This document shows positions 7,879 to 15,711 of a DNA stretch of 64,000 nucleotides, one piece after another (positions within the stretch are counted from its first letter, which is position 1; each line of letters starts with the position of its first letter). The position numbers and the translations under genes are program-made. This DNA is from JAVBMJ01 sp031551275 (lineage in GTDB: Bacteria > Bacteroidota > Bacteroidia > Bacteroidales > Rikenellaceae). The notes below the pieces were generated by a model. That model worked only from the letters and a program-made list of their open reading frames with translations, was not told the origin of the DNA and made no database searches. The stretch covers positions 248,001 through 312,000 of the forward strand of contig JAVBNX010000007.1 of the NCBI GenBank assembly GCA_031551275.1. Reading direction: 5' to 3'.

Positions 7879-9210
7879 ATGAATATCGTTAAAGAAGAAC
7901 TGGGCGGCGGAAGTGCCCTTTTAAGGGTAAAGGTCGCGGAGGCCGACTACAACGAAGCGGTCGAAAAGACGCTCAAGGAGTACAAACGCAAGGCCAACGT
8001 GCCGGGATTCCGTCCGGGCATGGTCCCGATGGGGATCGTCAACAAGATGTACCGCAAGGGCGTGGTGGCCGAGGAGGCCTACAAAAAGGCGTCGAACGCT
8101 TGCTTCGAGTACATCGAAACGCAGGGCATCGCCACGGTGGGCGACCTGATCCCGAGCGACAAGCAGCTTCCGCTCGATTTCGACAACGACACAGAGCACG
8201 AGTTCGTGTTCGAGTACGGCGAGGCCCCCGAGGTAAACATCGCCCTGGGCGCGAAGGATAAAGTCCCCTACTACAAGATCAAGGTCAGTAAGGATATGAG
8301 GGAAGGGTACCGCGCCAACTTCCTGCGCAAGTTCGGCCGCCTGGTCGACGTGGAAAAGGTCGAGAAGGACGAGGCCCTGAACGTTACCCTGGACAACGCC
8401 GATATGCACATCGAAGAGGCCTACGTGGGCCTGATCTCGATGGAGGAGAAGGCGCGCGCCCCCTTTATCGGCAAGGTCGCGGGCGATACGATGCCCGTCA
8501 ACGTGAACGAACTCTACCCGTCGGAATCCCAGAGGGCGTCCATTTTGGGCGTCAAGGAGGAGGAACTGGCCGGGGTAAGCCCGCACTTCAATTTGACCAT
8601 TACCAAGATCCGCAAATTCGCCGAGCCGGAGATGAACGAGGAGTTCTTCAAGATGGCCTTCCCTGAGGGCGATGTGAAGAACGCCAAGGAGTTCGATACC
8701 TTTATCGACGGACAGATCGAAGGCGAACTGGACCGGGAGAGCGGCTATTTGTTCGCGCTCCAACTGCGCAAGTTCCTCTTGGAAAAGGCCAACCTGACCC
8801 TGCCCGAGGCGTTCCTGCGCCGCTGGCTGGTGGTAATCAACGAAAACCGCTTCTCCGAGGAGGAGATCAACCGCGATTTCCCGCCCTTCGTGGAGATCAT
8901 GAAGTGGAACTTGATCCAAAGGCACTACATCAGGACCCTCAACCTGGACGTGACCGAGGAAGAACTCGTCAACGAGGCGATGAACATGACCCGCGCGCAG
9001 TTCGCGCAGTACGGCATGGGCCAGTTGCCCGACGAGATGGTCAAAAACTACTCGCAATCCATTTTGCAGAACAAGGACGAAGTCAAGAAACTCTACGATA
9101 AGATCTTCGAACGCAAAGTGATCGACTGGGCCGCCCCGCAGGTAACCAAAGCCGAGAAGAGCGTTTCGGCCGAGGAGTTCGGCAAGGTCGTCGAAGAGGT
9201 AAACAGCTAA
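7879..9210 (+). CDS. tig: Trigger factor chaperone
   Basis: 443 residues from MNIVKEELGGG; upstream in-frame Met codons would run through the tRNA and were rejected. Trigger factor binds the ribosome near the exit tunnel and holds nascent chains. The N-terminal ribosome-binding domain (1-115) contains the signature-like stretch VPGFRPGMVPMGIV around residue 40. A middle domain of diverged FKBP type and a long helical C-terminal domain follow, as usual in Bacteroidota. It is directly upstream of clpP and clpX, the classic chaperone-protease arrangement. Confidence 0.95.
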   Translation: MNIVKEELGGGSALLRVKVAEADYNEAVEKTLKEYKRKANVPGFRPGMVPMGIVNKMYRKGVVAEEAYKKASNACFEYIETQGIATVGDLIPSDKQLPLDFDNDTEHEFVFEYGEAPEVNIALGAKDKVPYYKIKVSKDMREGYRANFLRKFGRLVDVEKVEKDEALNVTLDNADMHIEEAYVGLISMEEKARAPFIGKVAGDTMPVNVNELYPSESQRASILGVKEEELAGVSPHFNLTITKIRKFAEPEMNEEFFKMAFPEGDVKNAKEFDTFIDGQIEGELDRESGYLFALQLRKFLLEKANLTLPEAFLRRWLVVINENRFSEEEINRDFPPFVEIMKWNLIQRHYIRTLNLDVTEEELVNEAMNMTRAQFAQYGMGQLPDEMVKNYSQSILQNKDEVKKLYDKIFERKVIDWAAPQVTKAEKSVSAEEFGKVVEEVNS

Positions 9211-9249
9211 ACAGTTCCAAACAGGCCGCGGCCGCAGATCGGATAAGCT

Positions 9250-9939
9250 ATGAATGAATTTGAAAAATTCGCCCGGGGACACATGGGTATCAGCTCGTTG
9301 AAGCTGCATAATTTCAATTCGGTCCAGGCCGGGTACATCTCCCCGACCATCATCGAGGAGCGGGTGCTGAACATCGCCTCGATGGACGTCTTTTCGCGTT
9401 TGATGATGGACAGGATCATCTTTTTGGGCGTGCCCATCTTCGATGACGCGGCCAACATCATCCAGGCGCAACTCCTGTTTTTGGAGTCGACCGACGCCGA
9501 CAAAGACATCCAGATCTACATCAACTCCCCCGGGGGCTCGGTAAGCGCGGGGCTGGGGATCTACGACACGATGCAACTGATTACCTCCGACGTGGCGACC
9601 ATCTGCACCGGGCTGGCCGCGAGCATGGCCGCCGTGCTGCTGACCGCCGGGGCGAAGGGCAAACGCAGCGCGCTGCCCCACTCGCGGGTAATGATCCACC
9701 AGCCGTTGGGGGGCGCCGAAGGGCAGGCCTCGGACATCGAGATTACCGCCAAGCAGATTCTCAAGACGCGCCAGGAGTTGTACGAGATCCTCTCCGAGCA
9801 TACGGGCAAAGAGGTCAAGAAGATCGCCAAAGACGCGGACAGGGACTACTGGATGAGCTCGCAGGAGGCTGTGGAGTACGGAATTATCGACGAGGTGCTT
9901 GTAAAACGGACATTGGAACGTGGCAAAAAAGGAAAATAA
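9250..9939 (+). CDS. clpP: ATP-dependent Clp protease proteolytic subunit
   Basis: 229 residues. ClpP forms the barrel peptidase that degrades substrates fed by ClpX. The catalytic triad is visible: Ser125 in GLAASMAAV, His150 in RVMIHQP, and Asp199 in the DADRDYW segment at the family spacing. The substrate-channel motif INSPGGSVSAG is intact. The N-terminal extension of about 25 residues is longer than in E. coli. It lies 39 bases after tig and its last 20 bases overlap the clpX start. Confidence 0.97.
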   Translation: MNEFEKFARGHMGISSLKLHNFNSVQAGYISPTIIEERVLNIASMDVFSRLMMDRIIFLGVPIFDDAANIIQAQLLFLESTDADKDIQIYINSPGGSVSAGLGIYDTMQLITSDVATICTGLAASMAAVLLTAGAKGKRSALPHSRVMIHQPLGGAEGQASDIEITAKQILKTRQELYEILSEHTGKEVKKIAKDADRDYWMSSQEAVEYGIIDEVLVKRTLERGKKGK

Positions 9940-11173
9940 CCAGAGGCAGGACGCCTGCTCGTTCTGCGGCCAGACCCGCTCGCAGGGCGCGGTGCTGTTC
10001 GCCGGTATGGACGGGGTCTTTATCTGCGACGAGTGCATCGAGAACGGCCACCAGCTTTTGCAGGAGAGCCAGCCGGGCGTTAAACCCGGCAAGGCGCCCA
10101 AGCCGATCGACATGAGCGAGGTAATGCGCCCCGTCCAGATCAAGGAGTTTTTAGACAACTACGTGATCGGGCAGGACAGCGCCAAGCGTTATATGTCGGT
10201 GGCGGTCTACAACCACTACAAACGCCTGAGCGCCAAGCAGAGCGGCGACGAGGTAGAGATCGACAAGTCCAACATCGTGATGGTGGGCCCCACCGGGACC
10301 GGGAAAACGCTGATGGCGCGCACGATCGCCCGTTTGTTGAAAGTACCCTTCACCATTGTGGACGCCACGGCCCTGACCGAGGCGGGCTATGTGGGCGAGG
10401 ACGTGGAGGGGATCCTTTCGCGTTTGCTCCAGGTGGCCGACTACGACGTGGCCCAGGCCGAGAGGGGCATCATCTTTATCGACGAGATCGACAAGATCGC
10501 CCGCAAGGGGGACAACCCCTCGATCACCCGCGACGTCTCGGGCGAGGGGGTCCAGCAGGCGTTGCTCAAGATATTGGAGGGCGCGGTGGTCAACGTACCG
10601 CCCCAGGGAGGCAGGAAGCACCCCGAGCAGAAGTTCGTGCAGGTCAACACCTCCAACATTTTGTTTATCTGCGGAGGGGCCTTCGACGGGATCGAGCGCA
10701 AAATCTCCCAGCGGATGAATACCCGCGCGGTGGGCTACGGCAACATCGGGCGCAACAAGACCAGCGAGGAGAACCTCATGCAGTACGTTATGCCCCAGGA
10801 CCTTAAATCGTTCGGGCTGATCCCCGAACTGGTGGGCCGTCTGCCGGTTTTGACCTACCTCGAACCGTTGGACCGGGGTGCGCTGCGCTCCATCCTGACC
10901 GAGCCCAAGAACTCGATCGTCAAACAATTCCAACGCCTGTTGGAGATCGACGGCGTGGAGCTCTCCTTCGAGGAGGAGGCCCTCGGCTACATCGTCGACA
11001 AGGCCATCGAGTTCAAACTCGGGGCGCGGGGGTTGAGGTCGATCTGCGAGGCGATCATGATGGACGCCATGTACGATCTGGACGCCCACCAGAAGGACGG
11101 GCGCTTTGTGGTAACCCAAAAATTCGCCGCCGAAAAGATCGAACAGAGCGCGCAACTGCGCAGTGCCGTATAA
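9920..11173 (+). CDS. clpX: Clp protease ATPase subunit ClpX
   Basis: 417 residues starting at GTG (MAKKENNQRQ), overlapping clpP by 20 bases, which suggests translational coupling. ClpX is the AAA+ unfoldase of ClpXP. The N-terminal zinc-binding domain has Cys13, Cys16, Cys36 and Cys39. Walker A is GPTGTGKT, Walker B is IIFIDEID, and the ClpP-contact loop IGF-type region lies in the segment after residue 240. Length is normal. Confidence 0.97.
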   Translation: MAKKENNQRQDACSFCGQTRSQGAVLFAGMDGVFICDECIENGHQLLQESQPGVKPGKAPKPIDMSEVMRPVQIKEFLDNYVIGQDSAKRYMSVAVYNHYKRLSAKQSGDEVEIDKSNIVMVGPTGTGKTLMARTIARLLKVPFTIVDATALTEAGYVGEDVEGILSRLLQVADYDVAQAERGIIFIDEIDKIARKGDNPSITRDVSGEGVQQALLKILEGAVVNVPPQGGRKHPEQKFVQVNTSNILFICGGAFDGIERKISQRMNTRAVGYGNIGRNKTSEENLMQYVMPQDLKSFGLIPELVGRLPVLTYLEPLDRGALRSILTEPKNSIVKQFQRLLEIDGVELSFEEEALGYIVDKAIEFKLGARGLRSICEAIMMDAMYDLDAHQKDGRFVVTQKFAAEKIEQSAQLRSAV

Positions 11174-11196
11174 GACTTGAAAAACCAAACATAACT

Positions 11197-13221
11197 ATGA
11201 AGACGAAAACTTTACAGGCTGCGGACAACATCAGGATCCTGGCAGCGGCAATGGTCGAGAAGGCCAAATCGGGCCACCCGGGCGGCGCAATGGGCGGCGC
11301 GGACTTTATCAACGTGCTTTACAGCGAATTTTTGCGCTACAACCCCGACAACGGGGCGTGGCCTTTCCGCGACAGGATGTACCTCGACCCGGGGCATATG
11401 TCGCCCATGTTGTACGCCACGCTGTGCATGGCCGGATTCTATTCGCTCGAAGACCTGAAAGGTTTCAGGAGTTGGGACAGCATCACCCCGGGCCACCCCG
11501 AGGTCGATTTTGCCCACGGCGTGGAGAACACCTCCGGTCCGCTGGGCCAGGGCCACGCCATGGCTTTGGGTTCGGCGATCGCCGAGCGCTTCATGGTCGC
11601 CCGTTTCGGCGAGACGGTAGCCCACAAGACCTACGCCTTTATCTCGGACGGCGGCGTGCAGGAGGAGATCTCCCAGGGTGTGGGCCGCATCGCAGGCCAC
11701 CTCGGGTTGTCGAACTTTATCATGTTCTACGACTCGAACAACATCCAGCTCTCGACCCGCGTGGACGAGGTCTCGGGCGAGGACGTGGCGGCCAAATACA
11801 AGGCCTGGAACTGGAACGTGATCGAGATCAAGGGCAACGACGAGGAGCAGATCCGCAAAGCTTTGAAGGCTGCCAACGGGGAGAAAGAGCGTCCCACGCT
11901 GATCATCGGCCGCACATTGATGGGCCTGGGCGCGATGGACAAGGAGGGCAACTCGTTCGAGAACAAGGTCTCGACCCACGGACAGCCCCTCTCGGCCGCC
12001 GGTGCCGACTTCGGTAAGACCGTCGCCAATTTGGGCGGCAACCCCGAAGAGCCTTTCGCGATCAGCGCGGCAGCCAAAGAGGTTTACGAGGCGCGCGCGA
12101 ACGAACTCCGCGCGTGGGTAGGCCAGAAAGAGAAAGAAGTGGCCGCGTGGAAGGCTGCCAACGCCGCGTTGGCCCAAAAATACGAGGATATGCTGGCAGG
12201 CAAACTGCCCGACCTGGACTTCAAGTCGATCAGCTGCGGGACCAACCCCGCCACCCGTGCCGCTTCGGCCAGCGTGCTGACCTTCCTGGCCGAAAACCTC
12301 GAGAACATGATCGTTTCGTCTGCCGATTTGAGCAACTCGGACAAGACGGACGGCTTTTTGAAGAAGACCAAAGCCCTGGCCAAGGGCGATTTCTCGGGTG
12401 CGTTCCTGCAAGTGGGCGTCTGCGAGCTGACCATGGCCTGCATCATGAACGGCGTCGCGTTGCACGGCGGGATCGTCCCGGCCTGCGGTACGTTCTTCGT
12501 CTTCTCGGACTACATGAAGCCCGCTTTGAGGCTCTCGGCGCTGATGCGCCTGCCGGTGGTCTACATCTGGACGCACGACTCGTTCCGCGTGGGCGAGGAT
12601 GGCCCCACCCACCAGCCCATCGAGCACGAAGCGCAGCTCAGGCTGATGGAAGAGCTGAAAAACCACCACGGCGAGCGCTCGATCGTGGCCCTGCGCCCCG
12701 CCGACGCGTCGGAGACCGTCGAGGCTTGGAAATTCGCCGTCAACAGCCCCCGCCCGACCGCTCTGGTGCTCTCGCGCCAGAACATCACCGAGCTGCCCGC
12801 CGCGTCGGGTTGCCGTTGCACCGAGGCCGGCCAGCTGACCAAGGGCGCCTATGTGGTCGTCGACGTGCCCAACCCCGACGTGGTAATGGTCGCTTCGGGC
12901 TCCGAGGTCGCCACCCTGGTCGAAGGCGCGGAGCTGCTCAAAGCCAAAGGCATCGCCGCCCGCGTGGTCTCGATGCCCAGCGAGGGCCTTTTCATGGACC
13001 AGAGCGAGGAGTACCGCAAGAGCGTGCTGCCCTGCGGGATCAAACGTTTCGGTTTGACCTCCGGTTTGCCCTCGACCCTGGCCCGCGTGGTAGGGGAGAA
13101 CGGCGCGGTGTTCGGCCTGGACCACTTCGGCCACTCGGCCGCCGCGGGTGTGCTGGACCAGAAGCTCGGCTTCACGGGCCAGAACGTCCTGGAGCAGGTG
13201 ATCAAGCTGCTGGGTAAGTAA
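11197..13221 (+). CDS. tkt: Transketolase
   Basis: 674 residues, full length. It transfers two-carbon ketol units between sugar phosphates in the non-oxidative pentose phosphate pathway, with thiamine diphosphate. The N-terminal domain shows KSGHPGGAMGGAD near residue 25 and the diphosphate/Mg site in ISDGGVQEEISQG followed by YDSNN; the middle domain carries the conserved Glu and the THDSFRVGEDGPTHQP segment. It follows clpX by 23 bases but ends at a strong terminator, so it may be the last gene of the tig-clpP-clpX-tkt transcript. Confidence 0.96.
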   Translation: MKTKTLQAADNIRILAAAMVEKAKSGHPGGAMGGADFINVLYSEFLRYNPDNGAWPFRDRMYLDPGHMSPMLYATLCMAGFYSLEDLKGFRSWDSITPGHPEVDFAHGVENTSGPLGQGHAMALGSAIAERFMVARFGETVAHKTYAFISDGGVQEEISQGVGRIAGHLGLSNFIMFYDSNNIQLSTRVDEVSGEDVAAKYKAWNWNVIEIKGNDEEQIRKALKAANGEKERPTLIIGRTLMGLGAMDKEGNSFENKVSTHGQPLSAAGADFGKTVANLGGNPEEPFAISAAAKEVYEARANELRAWVGQKEKEVAAWKAANAALAQKYEDMLAGKLPDLDFKSISCGTNPATRAASASVLTFLAENLENMIVSSADLSNSDKTDGFLKKTKALAKGDFSGAFLQVGVCELTMACIMNGVALHGGIVPACGTFFVFSDYMKPALRLSALMRLPVVYIWTHDSFRVGEDGPTHQPIEHEAQLRLMEELKNHHGERSIVALRPADASETVEAWKFAVNSPRPTALVLSRQNITELPAASGCRCTEAGQLTKGAYVVVDVPNPDVVMVASGSEVATLVEGAELLKAKGIAARVVSMPSEGLFMDQSEEYRKSVLPCGIKRFGLTSGLPSTLARVVGENGAVFGLDHFGHSAAAGVLDQKLGFTGQNVLEQVIKLLGK

Positions 13222-13243
13222 TCCGGCATCTATAAAAGAGGAG

Positions 13244-13272
13244 GGGCGCGAAGATTTTCGCGCCCTTTTTTT
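13244..13272. terminator. Bidirectional terminator between tkt and the aldose epimerase gene
   Basis: Perfect hairpin GGGCGCGAA/TTCGCGCCC with loop GATT followed by seven T on the plus strand; A-rich sequence precedes it (ATAAAAGAGGA), so it probably serves both convergent genes. Confidence 0.85.
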
Positions 13273-13273
13273 G

Positions 13274-14434
13274 CTATCTGACCGAGAAATCGTAGACGCA
13301 GACGTAGTGGAAGGTCTCGCCCGGTTCGAGTGTCCCTCCCGGGAAATTCGGGTGGTTGGGCGCGTCGGGGAGGTTCTGCGCTTCGAGGGCCACCCCGGAG
13401 CGATAGCCCAGCGGGACGCCGTTCTTGCCTACCTTCGTGCCGTCCAAAAAGTTGCCCGTGTAGAATTGCAGGCCCGGCCGATTGGTGTAGACCGTCAACT
13501 CGATCCCCGTTTCGGGCTCGTAGAGCTCGGCGCCGAGCGTGACCCAGCCGTCGCCCTCGGTGCCTCGGTATAATATATAGGTGTGGTCGAAGCCGTGGTG
13601 GAACTCCTTGGCCGGGCTTTCCATGTCGATCCGGTCCGCGATCCGCGTGGCGACGCGCAGATCGATGGGGGAGCCTGCCAGCATGGCGATCTCGCCCGTC
13701 GGGATCAGGTCCTGGTCCGTGGGGAGGTACTCGCCCCCGTTGATGCGTATGATGTGGGACGTGATGGGCTTGGAGGCCGTGCCGTGCAGGTTGAAAAGCG
13801 GGTGCGAGGTGGGGTTGAGGATGGTCGGGCGGTCGGTCTTGGCGTTCATCTCGATCGAAAGCTCGTTGGCGTCGGTTAGGGTAAACCGGACCGTGACTTC
13901 CAGGTTGCCGGGGTAGCCCTCCTCGCCGTCGGGGGAAAGCAGGGTCATGGTAATGTAGGGATTACCCGCCAGGTCGACGCTGTCTTTGGCCTCCCAGACC
14001 TTCTGTCCCCAGCCCTGAAAGCCCCCGTGGGTGTGGAAGCCGTTGCGGTTCTCGCTCAATTCGACCCAGCCGCTCTCTGAAGGGTAGCGCGCGCCGCCGA
14101 TCCGTCCCGCGTGCCGCCCGACGATCGCACCCAGGGTGGCGTCGTTGGTGTCGAGGTAGCTTTTGATGTCGTCCATGCCCAGCACCACGTCCCTCATCTC
14201 CCCGTTTTTATCCGGGACCCACAAGGCGACGATGCGCGCCCCGTAATTGGTCATCTGGAGCGTCATGCCGTTGCGGTTGCTGAGCGTCCACAGGCCGACT
14301 TTCTTGCCGTCGAGGATCGTGTCGAATTTCGCCTCCTCCAAAAGGGGCAGGCCGGCACTTTGCGCAGGCGGAGTCTTCACATCGCCGCATTTCAGGGCGG
14401 CCAGGAGCGGTAACAAAAGCAGGAGTCTGTTCAT
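13274..14434 (-). CDS. galM: Aldose 1-epimerase, exported
   Basis: 386 residues from MNRLLLLLPLLAAL; a Met 14 codons upstream would spoil the signal sequence. It interconverts alpha and beta anomers of aldoses such as galactose or glucose. The galactose mutarotase fold residues are visible: HTHGG (His134, His136), NPTSHPLFNL with catalytic His211, and GVALEAQN with Glu351 as general base. The N-terminal hydrophobic segment ending near Cys16 means export; the lipobox is imperfect (Lys before Cys), so it may be soluble periplasmic rather than lipidated. Its start is 87 bases from the divergent ncRNA promoter. Confidence 0.93.
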   Translation of the reverse strand: MNRLLLLLPLLAALKCGDVKTPPAQSAGLPLLEEAKFDTILDGKKVGLWTLSNRNGMTLQMTNYGARIVALWVPDKNGEMRDVVLGMDDIKSYLDTNDATLGAIVGRHAGRIGGARYPSESGWVELSENRNGFHTHGGFQGWGQKVWEAKDSVDLAGNPYITMTLLSPDGEEGYPGNLEVTVRFTLTDANELSIEMNAKTDRPTILNPTSHPLFNLHGTASKPITSHIIRINGGEYLPTDQDLIPTGEIAMLAGSPIDLRVATRIADRIDMESPAKEFHHGFDHTYILYRGTEGDGWVTLGAELYEPETGIELTVYTNRPGLQFYTGNFLDGTKVGKNGVPLGYRSGVALEAQNLPDAPNHPNFPGGTLEPGETFHYVCVYDFSVR

Positions 14435-14521
14435 AAAAAGGGGGGCGTTTGTTAAATTAATATAAAGAAAGTCCAAAAGCAGGCAGAATTGTGAGGTGGG
14501 AGTGAAAAAAAGCTTAAATAA

Positions 14522-14554
14522 TTTGCAAATTTAAAAAAATCCTTCCTATCTTTG
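14522..14554 (+). promoter_or_regulatory. Promoter of the unassigned structured RNA
   Basis: TTTG (14522-14525), 21 bases, TATCTTTG (14547-14554). No open reading frame follows on this strand; the product is the RNA described next. Confidence 0.8.
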
Positions 14555-14559
14555 CTTCG

Positions 14560-14831
14560 TATTGGAAGACCAGGTTCGATTTTGTAACCGCGACTTCGCA
14601 ACAGAAACGCCTTGGAACAGTGAGTTGGCCGTTGTAGGAGGACCGAAAATTACGGTTCTGTGAGTATTGACGGTAGGCGTGGTTGTCCCAGTTTCCACTC
14701 CGGTCTATTAGGTGAGGGATTTAGGATGGAAAGGGTTGAAGTAAGTTGTGTGTGCCGAGCTGGTGAAAATCCGATGGCGGCGGTTCTGCAAGGGTGAGTG
14801 CCAGAACCGCCGCATCCTTTTTTCTTTTTTT
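14560..14831 (+). ncRNA. Unassigned structured ncRNA, about 265 nt
   Basis: A non-coding unit bounded by a consensus promoter and a strong intrinsic terminator. Internal pairings I can trace by eye are: GGTT/AACC hairpin near 14583-14600; a GCG/CGC mini-hairpin near 14605; a long nested arm closed by ACGCCT/AGGCGT with inner CCGT/ACGG and tip AGGACCG/CGGTTCT; TTTCC/GGAAA further on; and a long-range ACCAG/CTGGT pairing between the 5' end (about 14578) and about 14770. It resembles none of tmRNA, RNase P or SRP RNA in their invariant motifs. 6S RNA of a diverged type is possible; a new family is equally possible. The only nearby gene downstream is on the other strand, so it is not a leader. 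Confidence 0.72.
14777..14831 (+). terminator. Intrinsic terminator of the structured RNA
   Basis: 12-bp perfect stem GCGGCGGTTCTG/CAGAACCGCCGC with a 13-nt loop, followed by a long T-rich tail (14817-14831). Confidence 0.88.
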
Positions 14832-14875
14832 GATATGAGTTTCCCCGCAGCGCTGTGGCCGTGCCGTACGCGCAG

Positions 14876-15676
14876 CTACTCCCCGCGAAACCGTACACCG
14901 GGATCGAGGATCGTTCCGGTCTTGAAATCGAAGATTTTACTCCACTGCTTGGCGTAGGGCTTGCGGTCCCAGGCGTGGCAGCCCATGGGCAGGACGTTGT
15001 CGGTAATCTTCAAAAGGGTGGGGATGTGCATCTCGAAGGCGAACTCCAGGGCTTCGTGGTAGCCGGGGGTGTTGATCTTGCAGCCGGTCAGCTTCGAGAG
15101 CAGGCCGCCCAGGATCAGGTCCTCGGGCTCGCCGCGGCGCAACAGGGTGGCGATCTGGGTCTTGTAGCGGCGGGTAATCTCGATCATCTTGGCCGTGCGG
15201 CGCAGGGAGAGGCCGCCGTTGCCGACCAGGTGGCGGTTTTTGTGGTGCAGAAAGCCCGGCGTGTGGACGTCGATGAAGAGCATGAACTTGTGGCGGTCGG
15301 GCTCCAGGTAGAAGCGGTGGGCGGCGGGGATCCAGGGGGCGCCGACGTAGTCGTAACCCTTCGAGATCCAGTCGCAAATGTTGTCGGTAAAGATGTAGGC
15401 GTCGGATTGGTGGACCAACAGGTAGTCCTCGTCGATGAAGCGCTCGTAGACCTCCGAACTGAGCATCAAACGGCTGTAATCGCGGATTGAGCGGAAAAAG
15501 TCGTCGGGGAAGCTCTCGACGGGCCAGTCGTAGACCGTGCGAAGGGCGGATATGTCCAGCGACTCGGGTTTGATGAAGACGATGTCGTAGCGCCCCATGA
15601 CTTTCTTAAGGCGGTTCAGCGACAAAGCTTCCGTGCCGTTCAAGGTGTTCTTGTAGATGGGAACTACGATCTTCAT
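14876..15676 (-). CDS. DUF5672 protein, putative glycan-related
   Basis: 266 residues, cytoplasmic. The DUF5672 pattern is clear: HQSDAYIF at 89-96, GYDYVGAPW at 107-115 and VGNGGLSLR at 151-159. The Asp of HQSD and the GNGG loop resemble the nucleotide-sugar site of small glycosyltransferases, and this domain is often found with surface-glycan genes, so a sugar transfer role is a reasonable inference but not shown. It is 35 bases downstream of valS on the same strand... reading from valS, the valS stop lies after this gene's start, so this gene is the next one on the reverse strand and probably co-transcribed. Confidence 0.8.
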   Translation of the reverse strand: MKIVVPIYKNTLNGTEALSLNRLKKVMGRYDIVFIKPESLDISALRTVYDWPVESFPDDFFRSIRDYSRLMLSSEVYERFIDEDYLLVHQSDAYIFTDNICDWISKGYDYVGAPWIPAAHRFYLEPDRHKFMLFIDVHTPGFLHHKNRHLVGNGGLSLRRTAKMIEITRRYKTQIATLLRRGEPEDLILGGLLSKLTGCKINTPGYHEALEFAFEMHIPTLLKITDNVLPMGCHAWDRKPYAKQWSKIFDFKTGTILDPGVRFRGE

Positions 15677-15711
15677 ACCCGGGGATTTTTAGCCCAACGT
15701 TAAAGATGCCG

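Noticed and set aside
7921..10158. 745-codon reverse-strand frame across tig and clpP
   Set aside because: Spans two real genes and their spacer on the other strand; no family features.
11212..13134. 640-codon reverse-strand frame opposite transketolase
   Set aside because: Antisense shadow; the transketolase reading has every catalytic motif.
14757..14790. Cobalamin-riboswitch-like segment (GCTGGTGAAAATCC) in the structured RNA
   Set aside because: Only a short stretch resembles the B12 core; the flanking conserved boxes and a downstream target gene are missing.
14560..14831. Assignment of the RNA as RNase P, tmRNA or SRP RNA
   Set aside because: The invariant motifs of these RNAs (such as GAGGAAAGTCC for RNase P, the tag frame of tmRNA, GGAAG of SRP) are not present.
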